Shown one piece after another: positions 7,179 through 8,119 of a stretch of 8,119 nucleotides of DNA. The notes below the pieces were generated by a model, which was not told where the DNA came from, did not search any database, and saw nothing but the letters and a program-made list of their open reading frames with translations. Both the position numbers and the translations under genes were made by a program. The stretch is taken from NCBI GenBank assembly GCA_016780605.1, contig JADHLS010000212.1, positions 1 to 8,119 on the forward strand, given 5' to 3'. Source of the DNA: Reyranella sp. (lineage in GTDB: Bacteria > Pseudomonadota > Alphaproteobacteria > Reyranellales > Reyranellaceae). Within the stretch, counting starts at the first letter, position 1; each line of letters opens with the position of its first letter.

Positions 7179-7193
7179 CAGGCGCCTGGCGCC
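7179..7193. repeat. GC-rich palindrome and repeated GGCGCC
   Basis: CAGGCGCCTG (7179-7188) is a perfect 10-bp palindrome. GGCGCC occurs at 7181-7186 and again at 7188-7193. It lies about 120 bases past the transglycosylase stop in the same gap. It could be a binding site, but short GC-rich palindromes also arise by chance in DNA this GC-rich. Confidence 0.45.
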
Positions 7194-7309
7194 GGCAGCG
7201 GGGCAACCCGCTTTATCTTGCCGTCCGTGGCTTGGGTGCCCCTGACGCCTCCATCTCACTGGCACACTTGCAAGGCTGCCAGAACAGGCACTGCTCTCGA
7301 GGCGTCGGA

Positions 7310-8092
7310 TCATTGCGATGCTCCTGCAATTGCTCGGCCGACAAATAATCCCTCGGCCCGCGGCTGCAGTGCCAACTCGCCGGCAAGGGAACGGCCAACT
7401 GAAGCGCGATCGGATGGCGGCACGGGTTGCAATCCTGCCGACGAACCGGGAACACCACGCGTAACGAATAGCGCTGCCTCCTGCCAAGGGATCACACGCC
7501 GGGTGATCGCGGGGGTGCCTCCACCCGGCATCTCACCGATCATTGGTGCGAGGATTGCGACGTAGAGCTGCGTCTCAGAGGGCAGCTCACGCCCCGTTGC
7601 CATGTACTCCTCGTACCGCCTGGGGCCTGCATTGTAGGCCGCCAGAAATCCAGGTGACCCATAGCGGTCATGCATCTCGCGCAGATACGCAGCGCCAGCA
7701 AGAATGTTGTCGCGCGGGTCAAAGGGGTCGACGCCAAAGCCGTAGCGAGACCGCAAATCGGCCCACGTATCTGGCATGATCTGCATGAGGCCCATCGCAC
7801 CAGCCGGCGAGACAGCACGCAAGTTGCCGCCGCTTTCCAGCGTCATGACGGCATTGATCCAGGAGATCGGCACACCGAACCGCTGCGCAGCCTCCGCAAC
7901 GAAATCGGCAAATGGATCTGCGGCAGCTTCCCTCTTCGACTGATTAACAACGAGCGGGCCAGCGTAGGCGAGATGAGCAACTCCGGCGGTCAGCGAAGGC
8001 AGTAGGGCGAACGCCAGCATCGCACCTACCGCACGAACGCGTCGCCGGATCGTGACCGGGAAGGGAGCAAGGTTGAGATGTCTGGCGGACAA
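7310..8092 (-). CDS. Secreted lytic transglycosylase, VirB1-like
   Basis: This enzyme cleaves peptidoglycan so that the conjugation apparatus can cross the cell wall. Counting from a TTG at 8092, a basic segment and hydrophobic helix (about 22-44, cleavage likely after AYA) form a signal peptide. The SLT domain follows at about 62-165. It contains the catalytic Glu86 in LESGG, then GLMQIMPDTW (about 101-110) and AAYNAGP (151-157). The C-terminal 90 residues are less ordered. The start is unsettled: the frame is open to the window edge at 8119, the TTG has no clear ribosome binding site, and an internal ATG at 8020 would leave a shorter signal peptide. The gene precedes the relaxase on the same strand, as in related conjugative elements. 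Confidence 0.88.
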   Translation of the reverse strand: MSARHLNLAPFPVTIRRRVRAVGAMLAFALLPSLTAGVAHLAYAGPLVVNQSKREAAADPFADFVAEAAQRFGVPISWINAVMTLESGGNLRAVSPAGAMGLMQIMPDTWADLRSRYGFGVDPFDPRDNILAGAAYLREMHDRYGSPGFLAAYNAGPRRYEEYMATGRELPSETQLYVAILAPMIGEMPGGGTPAITRRVIPWQEAALFVTRGVPGSSAGLQPVPPSDRASVGRSLAGELALQPRAEGLFVGRAIAGASQ

Positions 8093-8119
8093 GCAGTCGG
8101 CAGTTCGAGCTCGGACACG

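Larger units (their letters stand above)
6959..7309. other. Non-coding gap upstream of the relaxase, possible oriT region
   Basis: 351 bases between the transglycosylase stop and the relaxase start. I find no convincing gene on either strand; the frames that stay open have no family resemblance. The gap holds a hairpin (7063-7084), an AT-rich patch right beside it (about 7085-7112, ending in ATGATAAATTGATCC), a direct repeat of AGCTGCT (7136-7142 and 7146-7152), and a GC-rich palindrome at 7179-7193. Transfer origins commonly lie next to the relaxase gene and combine inverted repeats with AT-rich DNA, so this is a reasonable candidate, but I found no clear match to a known nick site. Confidence 0.4.

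Noticed and set aside
7428..7440. AATCCTGCC resembling the IncP/VirD2 nick site
   Set aside because: It lies inside the transglycosylase coding region, lacks the pyrimidine at the first position of the consensus, and has no adjacent inverted repeat.
7213..7458. Minus-strand 81-codon frame overlapping the end of the transglycosylase
   Set aside because: It is mostly inside the transglycosylase in another frame, and its non-overlapping tail has no recognisable domain or ribosome binding site.

Overview
The window is a high-GC stretch of a conjugative element, either an integrative and conjugative element or a conjugative plasmid, most likely from an alphaproteobacterium (Rhizobiales or sphingomonad type). 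The reasons are the GC-rich codon use, the VirD2-like relaxase with a DUF3363-type C-terminus, the TraG/VirD4 coupling protein followed directly by a small CopG-type ribbon-helix-helix gene, and a secreted lytic transglycosylase upstream of the relaxase. All recognisable genes lie on the minus strand and read from right to left.

Layout in transcription order: a lytic transglycosylase (8092-7310, start possibly beyond the right edge); a 351-base non-coding gap holding a hairpin, an AT-rich patch and a GC-rich palindrome (7309-6959, a plausible place for oriT); the relaxase (6958-4853); a short frame in phase with the relaxase stop that looks coding but has no usable start (4852-4613); a small mobile cassette (4595-3905) carrying only a six-helix cation transporter; a DUF5623-like protein (3710-2397); a short gap with a 40-bp nested inverted repeat and a doubtful 77-residue ORF (2390-2157); the coupling protein traG (2144-148), whose first membrane helix is in a different frame from the rest; and the start of a CopG-like gene (139-1) that runs off the left edge.

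How the genes work together: the relaxase nicks oriT and binds the strand covalently, the TraG/VirD4 ATPase delivers it to a mating-pair channel (trb/virB genes are expected beyond the left edge but not seen), and the transglycosylase opens the peptidoglycan for the channel. The CopG-like protein is probably a DNA-binding regulator of the transfer operon. The transporter is cargo unrelated to transfer.

The most striking observation is the cargo unit. A perfect 8-bp direct repeat (GCAAATTC) abuts a pair of about 20-bp inverted repeats enclosing 691 bp with one transporter gene and no transposase. This has the hallmarks of a mobile insertion cassette that moves only when a transposase is supplied in trans. 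Two suspected single-base frame problems (start of traG, start of the frame after the relaxase) mean that this copy of the element is either decaying or contains sequencing errors.
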